Shown: positions 44,433-53,340, numbered from the stretch's first letter. The stretch: 64,000 bases of DNA from JAIESQ01 sp964495375 (GCA_964495375.1 CAZBWM010000036.1:1-64000), one strand, 5' to 3'. Made by a program: numbers and translations. Notes: generated by a model not told the origin, from the sequence alone.

Positions 44433-44945
44433 TCAAATCGCCCAACTCACTCCCCCCGTCGGCAAGTCGCCTGTCGCCGCGGCTCGACCTCGTCGGTGCG
44501 GGGCCCGGCGATTTACTCCCAACCAGTACAGCACGGTTTGCTGCACCGTCTCCACAAACTGCCCATGACTCACCGGCTTCGGCACGTAGCTGACGGCCCC
44601 CAGATCGTAGGCACTCGCCACGTCCTGTTCGGCATCCGACGAGCTGAAGACCACGATCGGCGGCGCGTGCTTGTGTCCCGTCCCATGCGCGTTGCGCAAA
44701 ACAGTCAGAACCTGCAAGCCATTCAGCTTCGGCATCTTTAAGTCTAGCAGGAGCAGGTCGACCCCGGAACCATGATCGACGTGTCGCTGCGCGGCCGTGC
44801 CAAACAGGTAACGCACGAGCTCTTCGCCGTCGCGGGCCACGTCGACGTGGCAGTTGATATTGGCCCGCGCGATGGCCTCTAAGAAGAGGGCCTCGTCATT
44901 GCGGTCGTCTTCAGCCAGCAGGATGGTCTTGTGCGAAATATCCAT
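44433..44945 (-). CDS. Single-domain response regulator with C-terminal extension
   Basis: A 170-residue receiver: TILLAEDDRNDEALFLEAI, phospho-acceptor Asp in LLLLDLKMPKLNGLQVL, VVFSSSDAEQD and VPKPVSHGQF. It is less Rcp1-like than the other two. After the receiver comes a basic tail of about 25 residues (LGVNRRAPHRRGRAAATGD). Its start lies inside the 3' end of the upstream receiver-kinase gene (35-bp overlap), indicating coupling. An ATG six codons earlier is possible. Confidence 0.88.
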   Translation of the reverse strand: MDISHKTILLAEDDRNDEALFLEAIARANINCHVDVARDGEELVRYLFGTAAQRHVDHGSGVDLLLLDLKMPKLNGLQVLTVLRNAHGTGHKHAPPIVVFSSSDAEQDVASAYDLGAVSYVPKPVSHGQFVETVQQTVLYWLGVNRRAPHRRGRAAATGDLPTGGVSWAI

Positions 44946-46119
44946 GGGGCGCGATCTCCACATCAGTAACGAGCCCGGGCGCGCCGACAGCCGGCGGCGC
45001 GATCACGGGCGCAAGGGTGAAATAAAACGTCGCCCCCTGATCGACCGCTCCCTCTGCCCAGATCCGCCCGCCATGGCGCCGCACGATACGCTCGACCGTC
45101 GCCAGCCCCACTCCAATGCCCTCGAACTCCCCTTCGCGATGCAACCGTTCGAACGGCGCGAACAACTTGTCGGCATACGTCATGTCGTAGCCCACGCCAT
45201 TATCCCGAACGTAAAACACCTCTTCCCCCAGGTCGTAGTACGCTCCCATGGTAATCCGTGCGTGCGGCCGCGTGCGGGTGAACTTCCAGGCATTCGCCAA
45301 CAAGTTTTCGAGCGCCACCCGCAGCAGCGTGGCGTCACCGGCGGTGGTCAAATCTTCGGCGATCTTGCGCTCGACGTGGCGGTGGGGTTCCCGGCGGGCA
45401 TATTCGTCCAGGATCTCATTGCCCAGCGTCCGGAGATCGAGCCCCTCGCGTAGCAGCGACCGGTGCGGTAACCGGGCCAGAGTCAGCAAGGCATCGATCA
45501 ATCGCGACATCTGTTCGCAGGCCCCGCGAATTCGCTTCAAATAATCCCGCTCACGCTGGGGCAAGCGGGCGCTCTCCGACTCCAAGAGCAGATCGCTGAA
45601 ACCGTCCATAGCCCGAAGTGGTCGGCGCAGATCGTGCGCCACGGTGTAGGTAAACGCTTCGAGCTCGCGATTTGCCTCGACCAGCTCGCGGGTGCGCACG
45701 CGGACGCGCTCCTCGAGCTCCGCATTGAGCGCCACGATCTGCTCGGCCGATCGCTTCCGTTCGACCGCAAATTGAAGCACGCGCGCCAACAGCGGCCCGC
45801 TGAGGTCGCACTTCGGCACGTAGTCTTGGGCGCCTTCTTGCACGGCGGCCAGGGTCAGCTCTTCGTCGCCGCAGCCCGAAAGAATGACGATCGCGCGCCG
45901 CGGCGCGACGGCCTGCACGGCGCGAAACGTCGCCAGCCCGTCGCTATCGGTCAGCGACAGGTCCAAAAGCACAACGTCGAATTGTGAGTCGCTAAGCCGG
46001 CCCAGGCCATCCGCCAGATCGCGCGACCAGTGGAGCGCGAACCGAACTGGACACTCCGCCAGCGCTTCGGCGACAAGGCGCGCGTCTCCCGCGTTATCTT
46101 CGATCAATAGCACGCGCAT
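44911..46119 (-). CDS. Receiver-histidine kinase fusion
   Basis: A 402-residue protein with the receiver at the N-terminus (residues 1-120; MRVLLIEDNAGDARLV, Asp in VVLLDLSLTDSDG). A coiled-coil linker (EQIVALNAELEERVRVRTRELVEANRELE) leads to a phytochrome-type HisKA (FTYTVAHDLRRPLRAMDGF) and HATPase (LLANAWKFT, DNGVGYDM, GIGVGLATVERIV). There is no transmembrane or sensory domain, so the receiver itself probably gates kinase activity. It is the first gene of the five-gene cluster and overlaps the next. It could phosphorylate the stand-alone receivers. Confidence 0.92.
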   Translation of the reverse strand: MRVLLIEDNAGDARLVAEALAECPVRFALHWSRDLADGLGRLSDSQFDVVLLDLSLTDSDGLATFRAVQAVAPRRAIVILSGCGDEELTLAAVQEGAQDYVPKCDLSGPLLARVLQFAVERKRSAEQIVALNAELEERVRVRTRELVEANRELEAFTYTVAHDLRRPLRAMDGFSDLLLESESARLPQRERDYLKRIRGACEQMSRLIDALLTLARLPHRSLLREGLDLRTLGNEILDEYARREPHRHVERKIAEDLTTAGDATLLRVALENLLANAWKFTRTRPHARITMGAYYDLGEEVFYVRDNGVGYDMTYADKLFAPFERLHREGEFEGIGVGLATVERIVRRHGGRIWAEGAVDQGATFYFTLAPVIAPPAVGAPGLVTDVEIAPHGYFAQDHPAG

Positions 46120-46274
46120 AAAAATAAGCGACCGGTTCGCTCGCCTTTCCGTCGAGGCGCTCTACCCGTCGGCCGCGATCCGTCGCTGGAGTCCGCGCGC
46201 CGCATCCCGTTTGGATGGCGGCCGGCGGGGAGCGTGCCCATCAATTCGCGCGAAAAACTTGCCGCGCCGGCGAA

Positions 46275-46754
46275 CTAGTCGCCGACCCCGACATCCTCAT
46301 ACAGCGCTTGCAGCATCAATTCGTTCTCGCGCTCTTCGTGATCTTCGAAATGCTGACAGAACCGCTCGAAGTCGGTACAAATCCGCGGAATCCGCGCTCG
46401 CGGCACTTCATGATAAAGCACCTTCGCTGCGCGTTCGGTCAAGGCCTGCAACTGCTCGTACAGCCCGCGATGCTCTTCACGCAGTTTTTGCGCGGCCGTA
46501 CTGATTTGCGGTTCGGTCCAAACCGGATCCTCGAAATATCCGTACGCTTCTTCGAGCGCGAAGTGCATCGCCAGGCGATCGCGCACGCGCTCCAAGAGAT
46601 CGACCATGGCCCGCGGCGTGCGGTCGCGCCAGTAGCTACCCACCTGGCTCAAATGATGCCGGGCGGCGGCCAGCAGGCGGTAGAAGGTGCGGTGGTCTTC
46701 CTTGATTTCCTGCAAGAAAGCCGGATTGATGGTCACCCTGGTGGTGCTGTTCAT
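46275..46754 (-). CDS. Hemerythrin-domain protein
   Basis: A 159-residue four-helix hemerythrin-like protein. Candidate di-iron ligands are spread through EDHRTFYRLL, MHFALEEAYGYF, EEHRGLYEQL and HFEDHEERENELM. Such domains bind a di-iron centre and sense or store O2 or handle iron and reactive species. The ATG is preceded by AGGAGG with ideal spacing, which overrides the longer frame. It lies immediately upstream of the five-gene signalling cluster on the same strand (155-bp gap), so it may be part of that system. Confidence 0.88.
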   Translation of the reverse strand: MNSTTRVTINPAFLQEIKEDHRTFYRLLAAARHHLSQVGSYWRDRTPRAMVDLLERVRDRLAMHFALEEAYGYFEDPVWTEPQISTAAQKLREEHRGLYEQLQALTERAAKVLYHEVPRARIPRICTDFERFCQHFEDHEERENELMLQALYEDVGVGD

Positions 46755-47095
46755 CGGAGCCTCCTGCGACCCATCCGGCGACGCACCACTGGCCTGGCGC
46801 ATCCCAGCGCAAGATCGCTGTCTATCGGCCACTCGGCAAGCAAAACGCCCCGCTCTCCACATGCTTCGGGAAGCGAGGCGCTCATGCCATAGACACGAGT
46901 GGCCCGCCCATGTGGGCCCCTCTAACGAATCCTATGTTTGCCTCTGCAAAGGGTCAAGCAAATGTCATTTGCCACGTGAAAGATTCCGCATCCATCAATT
47001 CCTTTGCATGCGAACGGTGACAGATTTCACAAACTCTCGGCGCTGATCGTACTGTGTCATCCCGCTTGGCCGAGGGTCAGTGTCGCCATTGAGGC
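46755..47095. other. Intergenic region upstream of the hemerythrin gene
   Basis: No gene is supported. A minus-strand GG-N10-GC string at 46835-46850 matches the sigma-54 consensus only about 7 of 12 and is not called. A semi-palindromic GCAAATGTCATTTGC (about 46959-46973) stands out as a possible operator. Confidence 0.4.
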
Positions 47096-47995
47096 CTATG
47101 AAATCCGACGCCTGCGGATAGCCCACGGCACCGCGGAAAGCAATCCGATTAGCAAGAGCGCGACGCTTCCCGGCTCTGGCACCTGGCTGAGCGTTTCCAG
47201 ATGGTAATCGATTCCTAAGCCGATCGTGCTGAGCAGTGAAAAGCTGATGTCGGCGAGCCCGGTCAGTGTTGTGGCCAGCGCTAACGGAAGATCGAGCGAT
47301 TGGCTCCCTTCGAGCGTGAATTCGCCGCCGAACAAGTCGCTGGCCACACCCCAGTGCCCTGTCAACGTGACCGGAAGCTCATAAGTCTGATCCGCGAAGG
47401 GCAGAAACGGAAAGTCATTGAGGGTACCGAGTATGTTCGACAGTTTCGCGGACAACGTGCCCGGGAGTTCGAAGGTGCCGTTGCCTGGCGACAGTTTGAA
47501 TGTGTCCGACGGGCCTGTCTGTTGAAAGGTGAGGCTTGTCAGTGTCGCCAAAATGTCAAGATCGACGAAGCCTGACTTTCCGAGAAGTGGCACGTTGTGG
47601 ATACCGACATCGGCGGTCTGGCCGTTGAGGAAATCGAGGTGAATCGAGTCGATGTCGCCGAGCGATCCACCGCCGTAGTCGCCCGTGCCAAGACTGTCGA
47701 GGCTCTGAGGATGTGTACTAGTCGTCGGCGCTCCGAAACCGCTCAGCGAGCGCGTCTGCTCTTGAATATTCAGAGGCACCTTCGTAGCGACTGTCACATC
47801 GCCCGAGACGGATGGCGTGACGCTAAATTGCTGATCGGCTAGGGTTCGATATCCCGACCCGCCCGGAAACACCAGCGGCCAGAGCCCCGCCTGCGCACTG
47901 CCAGAGACAGATAACGCTGCCCAGAACACGGACAGCGCCACCGCGCGGGCACACCTGCCGCGCGAAAAGAAGGTTGCCAGTTGTACCGCCATCAT
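47096..47995 (-). CDS. PEP-CTERM sorting-domain protein, distant paralogue 3
   Basis: A 299-residue exported protein: a signal peptide ending near SGSAQAG and a C-terminal VPEPGSVALLLIGLLSAVPW-RRRR. Its central segment (HLDFLNGQTADVGIHNVPLL, LTSLTFQQTGPSDTFKLSPGNGTFELPGTLSAKLSNILGTLNDFPFLPF) aligns in order with the LDFLNG, FNQTG, LTPLGPNFGTFSLPGDF and LLDL blocks of the tandem pair 37 kb away. It is therefore a third member of the same family, more diverged. Function unknown; envelope or matrix location expected. Confidence 0.85.
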   Translation of the reverse strand: MMAVQLATFFSRGRCARAVALSVFWAALSVSGSAQAGLWPLVFPGGSGYRTLADQQFSVTPSVSGDVTVATKVPLNIQEQTRSLSGFGAPTTSTHPQSLDSLGTGDYGGGSLGDIDSIHLDFLNGQTADVGIHNVPLLGKSGFVDLDILATLTSLTFQQTGPSDTFKLSPGNGTFELPGTLSAKLSNILGTLNDFPFLPFADQTYELPVTLTGHWGVASDLFGGEFTLEGSQSLDLPLALATTLTGLADISFSLLSTIGLGIDYHLETLSQVPEPGSVALLLIGLLSAVPWAIRRRRIS

Positions 47996-48533
47996 TAGCT
48001 GCTCCCTCGTGCTTGCGAGCGCTTGGAAGGCCTGTGGCGAATCGGTCTGCCTGGCGTTCGCCCAGAGGCAGATCGTACCCCAACGATCAGCCGTTGCCAG
48101 GAAGTTTATCCTCTCTTATCGGGCGTTTACTCAGGGGCGCCAAAGCGCCCGGGCCGTCGACATCGTCGAACGTCAGATCCGCCAGCGGGCCAAAAGCGCT
48201 CCGCACTTGCTGGCCGTGCTCGAGCGCGCGTACCAGGCCCTCAATCGCGCCGCCGACGCCCGCCGCGCCGCGACCAATCAAACCGAATTGAACGCCGAAG
48301 AGCGCTGGCAGGAAACGGCGGGCCAGCGTGGCACGCGGAGGTGATCGTAGGAGATCCGGCCCGACTGCCCCGGCAAATAGCCCCGGCCGAGTAGCCCAGC
48401 CGACGAACCCCGGCCCACCAATGGTCACGGGCAAGAGACCCGTAACAGACCAATTGCCGCCGATTTACAGAATCGGCGCTCCGGTGCGGCCGCTGCCTGC
48501 GGCCTCCGGTATGTAAAACTTACCAGGCGACTA
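47996..48533. other. Region without a clear gene; one doubtful frame
   Basis: A plus-strand frame from GTG 48009 to 48344 (111 codons) encodes a helical sequence (VLERAYQALNRAADARRAATNQTELNAEERWQETAGQ) that could be a small real protein, but no ribosome site or family was recognised. Antisense frames there are equally long. Confidence 0.3.
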
Positions 48534-48764
48534 CTAGTAACTGACTGCCCGACGCTGTTCGGCCAACTGCAACAGCTCTTCGGCCCGACGCAAGAGCAGC
48601 ACCGAAGGGCTGTCGCTCACGGCCGGAGCACACGTTGGATCGCTGGCGACGAACTGTCCTCGGCAATGCTGACAAGCGACGCGCTTGCCGAGATACTCGA
48701 CCCGGATCTCCAGGTCTCTACCACACGTAGGGCATTCCTGCACAAAGTAGGTCGCTTTGGACAT
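48534..48764 (-). CDS. Small zinc-ribbon protein (76 aa)
   Basis: A 76-residue protein with one zinc-ribbon made of CPTCG (residues about 11-15) and CQHCRG (about 32-37), with hydrophobic LEIRVEYLGKRVA between them. The remainder is a helix (LLLRRAEELLQLAEQRRA). AAGGAG is 8 bp before this ATG. Similar MJ0042/zinc-ribbon N-termini are common in planctomycetes, often fused to larger proteins; here the protein ends soon after. It may bind nucleic acid or protein. Confidence 0.75.
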   Translation of the reverse strand: MSKATYFVQECPTCGRDLEIRVEYLGKRVACQHCRGQFVASDPTCAPAVSDSPSVLLLRRAEELLQLAEQRRAVSY

Positions 48765-49354
48765 GGCGGTAACTCCTTCCACCGGCGAACCCCAAAGCTG
48801 CAATCAAGTCCGATGAGATTACCAAACTGGGGGGCGCGATTTCAAATCTTTTTCGGCCGCGTGAGCCGGAATTCATCCCTAAGCCGCTAGCACACAAGCG
48901 TTTGCGTAACTCAAAAAAAGGTTTGTTCAAAACACCTTTGTGTTGCTAGGCCGCCGAACGTAGATACCGGCGGCAGACTCCGATCTTTCAGGCCCCGCTC
49001 GATTGAGCAAATGCCGGGCCGAGAAACCTGATGGTAATCGGAGACGATCCGCCAGCGATTGCCGGTCGTCGAAGCGGGGCAAAAGAGGGGACACCCACCG
49101 GGCAGCCGATGTTCAGGCCTGTAGGCGCATGTTCAGTGTTGTCGGCGGACTGAGTAACCCCGAGAGCTGACGGGTGGCCCAGCAACGCGCAGCGTACCAC
49201 CGTCGCGCAGATCTTATAGGGTGCGTGAAACGCACCAGTGCTCCCGGGCGTCGTTGGAATTGATTAATCGAGAGTTGGTGTGCTGCGCACACCCTACGAG
49301 AGATGGTTTGGCTGAGCTGCCAGCAGAGCCTTAAGTTGCCCGCAGCGAAGTACG
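48765..49354. other. Intergenic region with a dispersed repeat
   Basis: No supported gene. The main content is an 80-bp TAGGGTG-type element (separate entry). The rest is featureless. Confidence 0.5.
49217..49296 (-). repeat. 80-bp inverted-terminus repeat, copy A
   Basis: Starts TAGGGTGCGTGAAACGCACC and ends GGTGTGCTGCGCACACCCTA. Each end is itself a hairpin (GGTGCGT...ACGCACC and GGTGTGC...GCACACC). It is inverted relative to the two copies near 59.5-59.7 kb and the same length. Confidence 0.75.
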
Positions 49355-51292
49355 CTACGAGCGCCCCGGCGGCAAAATCGACGCCTGCGCTGCCTCACGC
49401 GAGGGGCCTGCCATGCCCAAGGCCTCGATCACCTGACGCTTGCTGATCAGATCGCGAAATACCAGCGGCTCTTTCGGACGATCCGCGGAAAAGACGGCAT
49501 AGATGGGAATCGAATCGCTCCCCAGTGCGTGCAGCGCGTTGGTCACTTCCGGCGAGAAACGCGTCCAGTCTGCTTTGAGCGTCACCACGCGGTTCGATTG
49601 CACGACCGATTCAATCGGCGGAGTGTTTAGCACCTGAATCTCATTGCGCTTGCAGGTCAAACACCAGTCGGCCGTGAAGTCGACCAATACCGTGCGGCCT
49701 TGCGCCAACTCCGCTTCCAAGCGCGCCGGCGTGAACGGTTCCCAAGCCAATTCCGTTTGCTCCGGCAGCAGCATCCGAAAACCGATCAGGCCCAAAACCG
49801 CGGCGCTGGCGATCCCGATTGACCAGCCGCGCAGCCTTTTCCCTAACGATGCCGTGAGTGGCGTGCGGCCGATCCACCAGCAGCCAAACCAGATGGCAAT
49901 CAGCATCGCGATCGTCGGCAACACGTAGTCTTTGCCGACGAAGGTCAGCAGGAACACCACCGTGAACAGCAGCACGAAGCCCATCAACTGCTTGAACGTG
50001 TCCATCCACGCGCCCGGCCTCGGCAGAAAACGGATCAACTTGGGGAACGCGCCAATCAACAAGTAGGGGCTCGCCATCCCCAGGCCCACGAACGTGAAAA
50101 TCGCGTAGATCGCCGGCCACTTCTGATTCAGCGTGAAGCCGAACACCGGCCCCAAGAACGGCCCGCTGCACGGCGTCGAGAGCACGGTGGTCAGCACCCC
50201 TTTGGCGAACGCGCCGCCAGGCCCCTCCTTGGCCGCGATTTGCGTGGCCGTGTTGCCGCCGACAAAACCGGGGATCGGGATTTCCCAGACGCCGAGAAAG
50301 CTCAGCGCCATCGCGAACACCAAACCCGCCAGCACCAGGTTGAAACCGACCGACTGGAACTGCTGCCCCCAGCCGAGATTCAACTGCACCGCCAACGTGG
50401 CCAGCACCCAAAACACCGCCAGCATGCCGAACGCATACCACAGGTTCAGCGTCAACACGCGCGAGCGCCGTTCGTGGCTTTGCTCGACGAAGCCCATGAT
50501 TTTCAGCCCGATCACCGGCAGCACACAGGGCATGAAGTTGAGGATGAACCCGCCGATGAACGCCGCCCCCAGCACCAGCCACAGCGAGCTGTGGTTGCCC
50601 GTCCCCAGGTAGCGCGGCTTCAACTGGCCGAGCAATCCGCCGAGCGGCGCGCCCGATGCAGCGTCTCCCTCGGGCTTAACTTCAGCGGCTCCGGCCGGCT
50701 TGGCATCGAACCGTTTGTCGAACCCGCCACGCGGCTCCACGATTTTCACCGGCGGCTTGTCGGCGACAACGGCGGTAAATTTGAACGTCTTGGGAGGCAA
50801 GCAACTCGAATCGTCGCATGCCTGCGCAAACACGCTCCCCTCGATCTTCACGTCCGCAGGCTTCACGCCGGCGGCCAACTCGATCGGCACGAACCAGGTG
50901 ACTTCCCCCTCGTGCGATTCAATGTCGAGGTTTCCCCAAGACGCTTCGTGGATGATGTGCGGCGGTGGGGTCGGGCGCAGGGGACCAATCAGCTTGTACT
51001 GCTCCGAGGCAGGAAGCTGGATCTCGCTCGTCAGTGGCCCCCCGTCCTTGCCTTGTTTCTGCGTCAACGAATAAGTGTGCCAACCTTCCCCCACCTGGGC
51101 CGTGATATAGAGCATGGCCGGCGTCTTGCCGCTGGCCGCCGTGAACGCGGCGGTCACCTCCTCGATGCCGTCCGATTGCTTGCCCCCCGCGGCGGCCAGC
51201 GGATCGCCCAATAGCCCTCCATTGAATTGGGCCCTGGCGGGCTGCGCGAAAGCAACTATCGCCAGCACCGCCAACACCAACGGACGAGCCAT
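49355..51292 (-). CDS. DsbD-like thiol:disulfide interchange protein
   Basis: A 645-residue protein that carries reducing power across the membrane. A signal peptide (MARPLVLAVLAIVAFAQPARA) fits the start at 51292, preceded by GGGAG; an ATG at 51337 is possible. The N-terminal DsbD-alpha-like domain has FAQACDDSSCLPP. The CcdA-like membrane part (eight or so helices) has conserved cysteines in NFMPCVLPVIGLK and STPCSGPFLGPV. The C-terminal thioredoxin-like domain has CLTCKRNE (CxxC). All three cysteine pairs of DsbD are represented. Targets may be cytochrome c maturation or periplasmic thiol proteins. Confidence 0.92.
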   Translation of the reverse strand: MARPLVLAVLAIVAFAQPARAQFNGGLLGDPLAAAGGKQSDGIEEVTAAFTAASGKTPAMLYITAQVGEGWHTYSLTQKQGKDGGPLTSEIQLPASEQYKLIGPLRPTPPPHIIHEASWGNLDIESHEGEVTWFVPIELAAGVKPADVKIEGSVFAQACDDSSCLPPKTFKFTAVVADKPPVKIVEPRGGFDKRFDAKPAGAAEVKPEGDAASGAPLGGLLGQLKPRYLGTGNHSSLWLVLGAAFIGGFILNFMPCVLPVIGLKIMGFVEQSHERRSRVLTLNLWYAFGMLAVFWVLATLAVQLNLGWGQQFQSVGFNLVLAGLVFAMALSFLGVWEIPIPGFVGGNTATQIAAKEGPGGAFAKGVLTTVLSTPCSGPFLGPVFGFTLNQKWPAIYAIFTFVGLGMASPYLLIGAFPKLIRFLPRPGAWMDTFKQLMGFVLLFTVVFLLTFVGKDYVLPTIAMLIAIWFGCWWIGRTPLTASLGKRLRGWSIGIASAAVLGLIGFRMLLPEQTELAWEPFTPARLEAELAQGRTVLVDFTADWCLTCKRNEIQVLNTPPIESVVQSNRVVTLKADWTRFSPEVTNALHALGSDSIPIYAVFSADRPKEPLVFRDLISKRQVIEALGMAGPSREAAQASILPPGRS

Positions 51293-51722
51293 CGCCCAAC
51301 CCAACTCCCTGCCACCATTCACCCGGGCGCTACGCATCGAACCGCCTCTCGAAAGCTGGGGAAGACGCCGACGAGTTTGCCTCGCTCGCGGCACGGCAAG
51401 ACCTCTACTGTCAGCTTACTTTAACCTATTTCGGTTACCGCGGCAGCGTCGAATCGTTGGCGATGGGCCACCCTGCCGTGTCCGCCGCTTGACAGTCACT
51501 CGCCGCACGCCCCATATTGCGCAAGCGAACCAGATTCGGGACGACAAGACAACTCGACCTCGACCTTCAAGCAACTTCACTGCCTGCACCCTCTCCCCCT
51601 TGCGGGAGAGGGCAGGGTGAGGGGTAAAAGTAGAATACGGAAGTTGCTTGAAGGTCGCGGCCGGTCGAACCGCGTCCGGCATTCAACATTCTCCGCCAGC
51701 CAACCTCCGAAAGGCAACTGCC
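51293..51722. other. Divergent region between DsbD-like and molybdenum-hydroxylase genes
   Basis: No gene is supported. It holds the 18-bp inverted repeat listed separately. The frame of the next gene is open from 51648, but its first 25 codons run through the repeat and look non-coding. Confidence 0.5.
51561..51657. repeat. Inverted repeat enclosing a CCCTCTCCC-type hairpin
   Basis: CGACCTTCAAGCAACTTC (51561-51578) is exactly inverted at 51640-51657. The 61-nt loop contains CCCTCTCCC-CCTTGC-GGGAGAGGG, related to the element at 59730-59774. Confidence 0.75.
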
Positions 51723-52601
51723 TTGCAAGATTTCACGTACTCCGCGGCCACGACCGTTGATGAAGCGGTCAGCCTGCTGTCGGCCGGCGGCGATCGCGCC
51801 CGCGTGCTGGCCGGTGGCACCGACATCATCGTGCAGCTTCGCGAAGGCTTGCGTTCGGCCGACATCGTCGTCGACATCAAGAAGATCCCCGAGTTGATGA
51901 AGTTGGACTTCGATCCCGCGCGCGGCCTGGTGCTCGGCGCAGCAGTCCCTTGCCATCGACTGTACGACGATCCGCAGATCACGGCCGCCTACCCGGCCCT
52001 CACCGATTCGGCCCACATCATCGGCGGCTGGCAAATCCAGGGTCGCGCCTCGATCGGCGGCAACCTCTGCAACTCGTCGCCGGCAGCCGATTCGATTCCG
52101 GCCTTGATCGCGCTGGGTGCCACGTGCCGCATCGCCGGGCCCGCTGGCACGCGCGAAGTACCTGTCGCCGAGTTCTGCACCGCGCCGGGCCGCAACTGCC
52201 TGGCGCGCGGCGAGTTCCTGGTGTCGCTCGTCTTCCCCGCGCCGCGTGGCGGTTCTGCTTACTTGCGATTCATTCCGCGCAACGAGATGGACATTGCCGT
52301 CGTGGGGGTGGGCGCCTGGGTCGAGCTCGACGCCTCGGGCCAGAAGATCACCGACGCCCGCATCGCCTTGGCGGCCGTCGCCCCGACGCCGCTCTTGGCC
52401 GAAGCCGCCGGCAAATCGCTCGTCGGTCAGCCGGCCAACGAAGCGTCGTTCAAAGCGGCCGGCGAAGCAGCCCGCAAGGTCGCCAAGCCGATCACCGATC
52501 GCCGCGGCCCGGCCGAGTATCGCACGCACCTGGTCGGCGTGCTCACCCAGCGCGTGCTCGCCACGGCGGTCGAACGCGCACGAGCCTTGGCAAAGTCATG
52601 A
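51723..52601 (+). CDS. Molybdenum-hydroxylase FAD-binding subunit (CoxM/XdhB-like)
   Basis: A 292-residue medium subunit that passes electrons through FAD. The FAD-binding stretch is VLAGGTDIIVQLREGL, with a second site IGGWQIQGRASIGGNLCNSSPAAD. The C-terminal CO-dehydrogenase-flavoprotein-like half has FIPRNEMDIAVVGVGAWV. The start is a TTG giving LQDFTYSAATTVDEAVSLL, the expected N-terminus, with GAAAGG shortly before it. It is the first of three subunit genes in the order FAD, 2Fe-2S, molybdopterin. Confidence 0.9.
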   Translation: MQDFTYSAATTVDEAVSLLSAGGDRARVLAGGTDIIVQLREGLRSADIVVDIKKIPELMKLDFDPARGLVLGAAVPCHRLYDDPQITAAYPALTDSAHIIGGWQIQGRASIGGNLCNSSPAADSIPALIALGATCRIAGPAGTREVPVAEFCTAPGRNCLARGEFLVSLVFPAPRGGSAYLRFIPRNEMDIAVVGVGAWVELDASGQKITDARIALAAVAPTPLLAEAAGKSLVGQPANEASFKAAGEAARKVAKPITDRRGPAEYRTHLVGVLTQRVLATAVERARALAKS

Positions 52602-52607
52602 GAACAT

Positions 52608-52742
52608 GGGTGGCCCAGCCGCTCGTCGGCTGGGTCGCGCAGCGACAAGAAACCCTTTCGAATCGACGCGGCTTCGACAGTGCAGACGACACGATGAGCT
52701 TCTTGTGGCTTCGCCACACGGCTACAAGCAGCCGGGCCACCC
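52608..52742. repeat. GGTGGCCC-type inverted repeat between subunit genes
   Basis: GGGTGGCCCAGC at the left end and GCCGGGCCACCC at the right end are inverted copies with one or two differences. Each side also has a short hairpin (CAGCCG-CGGCTG, and GTGGC-TTC-GCCAC). It fills the 199-bp gap between the FAD and 2Fe-2S genes. Confidence 0.55.
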
Positions 52743-52800
52743 TGAAGCAAACGTTAAGAGCGCTTCTCAGCGAGCAATCCATTCAACAGACTTCAATCGG

Positions 52801-53340
52801 ATGACCACACCCGTGACCAAACGCCTCCACGTTTCGACGACCGTCAACGGCGCGCCGACCGAGTTCCTCTGCGAAGCCCGCCAAAGCCTGTTGGAAGTGC
52901 TCCGCGACGAGCTACGGCTCACCGGCACCAAGGAGGGTTGCGGCAACGGCAACTGCGGCGCCTGCACGGTGCTGTTGGACGGCGTGCCGGTCGATAGCTG
53001 CCTGGTGCTGGCCGTCGAAAGCGAAGGGGCCGAGATCACCACGGTCGAAGGGATCGCCCACGACGCTCGGCTCCACCCCTTGCAGCAGTGCTTTCTCGAA
53101 GGCGCGGCATTGCAATGCGGTATTTGCACGCCTGGGTTTCTCGTTTCGGCCAAGGCCCTCTTGGACCGCAACCCCAACCCGACCGAGCACGATATCCGCT
53201 TCCAGCTCTCCGGCAACCTCTGCCGCTGCACTGGCTACGACAAGATTGTCCGCGCCGTGCAAGAGGCCGCCAAATCGCTCGGCACCAATGGCCACGCGAA
53301 CAATAAAGAAATATCCAAGCCGCGCACCGCGGCCCACTAG
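52801..53340 (+). CDS. Molybdenum-hydroxylase 2Fe-2S subunit (CoxS/XdhC-like)
   Basis: A 179-residue small subunit with both [2Fe-2S] clusters. The plant-ferredoxin-type ligands are Cys47, Cys52, Cys55 (GCGNGNCGAC) and Cys67. The C-terminal cluster has Cys106 and Cys109 (QCGICTPGF) and Cys141 and Cys143 (LCRCTGY). The ATG begins MTTPVTKRLHV; a GTG four codons later is possible. It transfers electrons from the molybdenum centre to FAD. A hydrophilic tail of about 20 residues is added. Confidence 0.93.
   Translation: MTTPVTKRLHVSTTVNGAPTEFLCEARQSLLEVLRDELRLTGTKEGCGNGNCGACTVLLDGVPVDSCLVLAVESEGAEITTVEGIAHDARLHPLQQCFLEGAALQCGICTPGFLVSAKALLDRNPNPTEHDIRFQLSGNLCRCTGYDKIVRAVQEAAKSLGTNGHANNKEISKPRTAAH

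Noticed and set aside
46224..46239. Sigma-54 promoter for the receiver-kinase cluster (minus strand GGGCACG-CTCC-CCGCC)
   Set aside because: Good -24 half but poor -12 half; about 8 of 12.
48009..48344. 111-codon plus-strand frame upstream of the zinc-ribbon gene
   Set aside because: Helical composition only, GTG start without Shine-Dalgarno, and equally long antisense frames.
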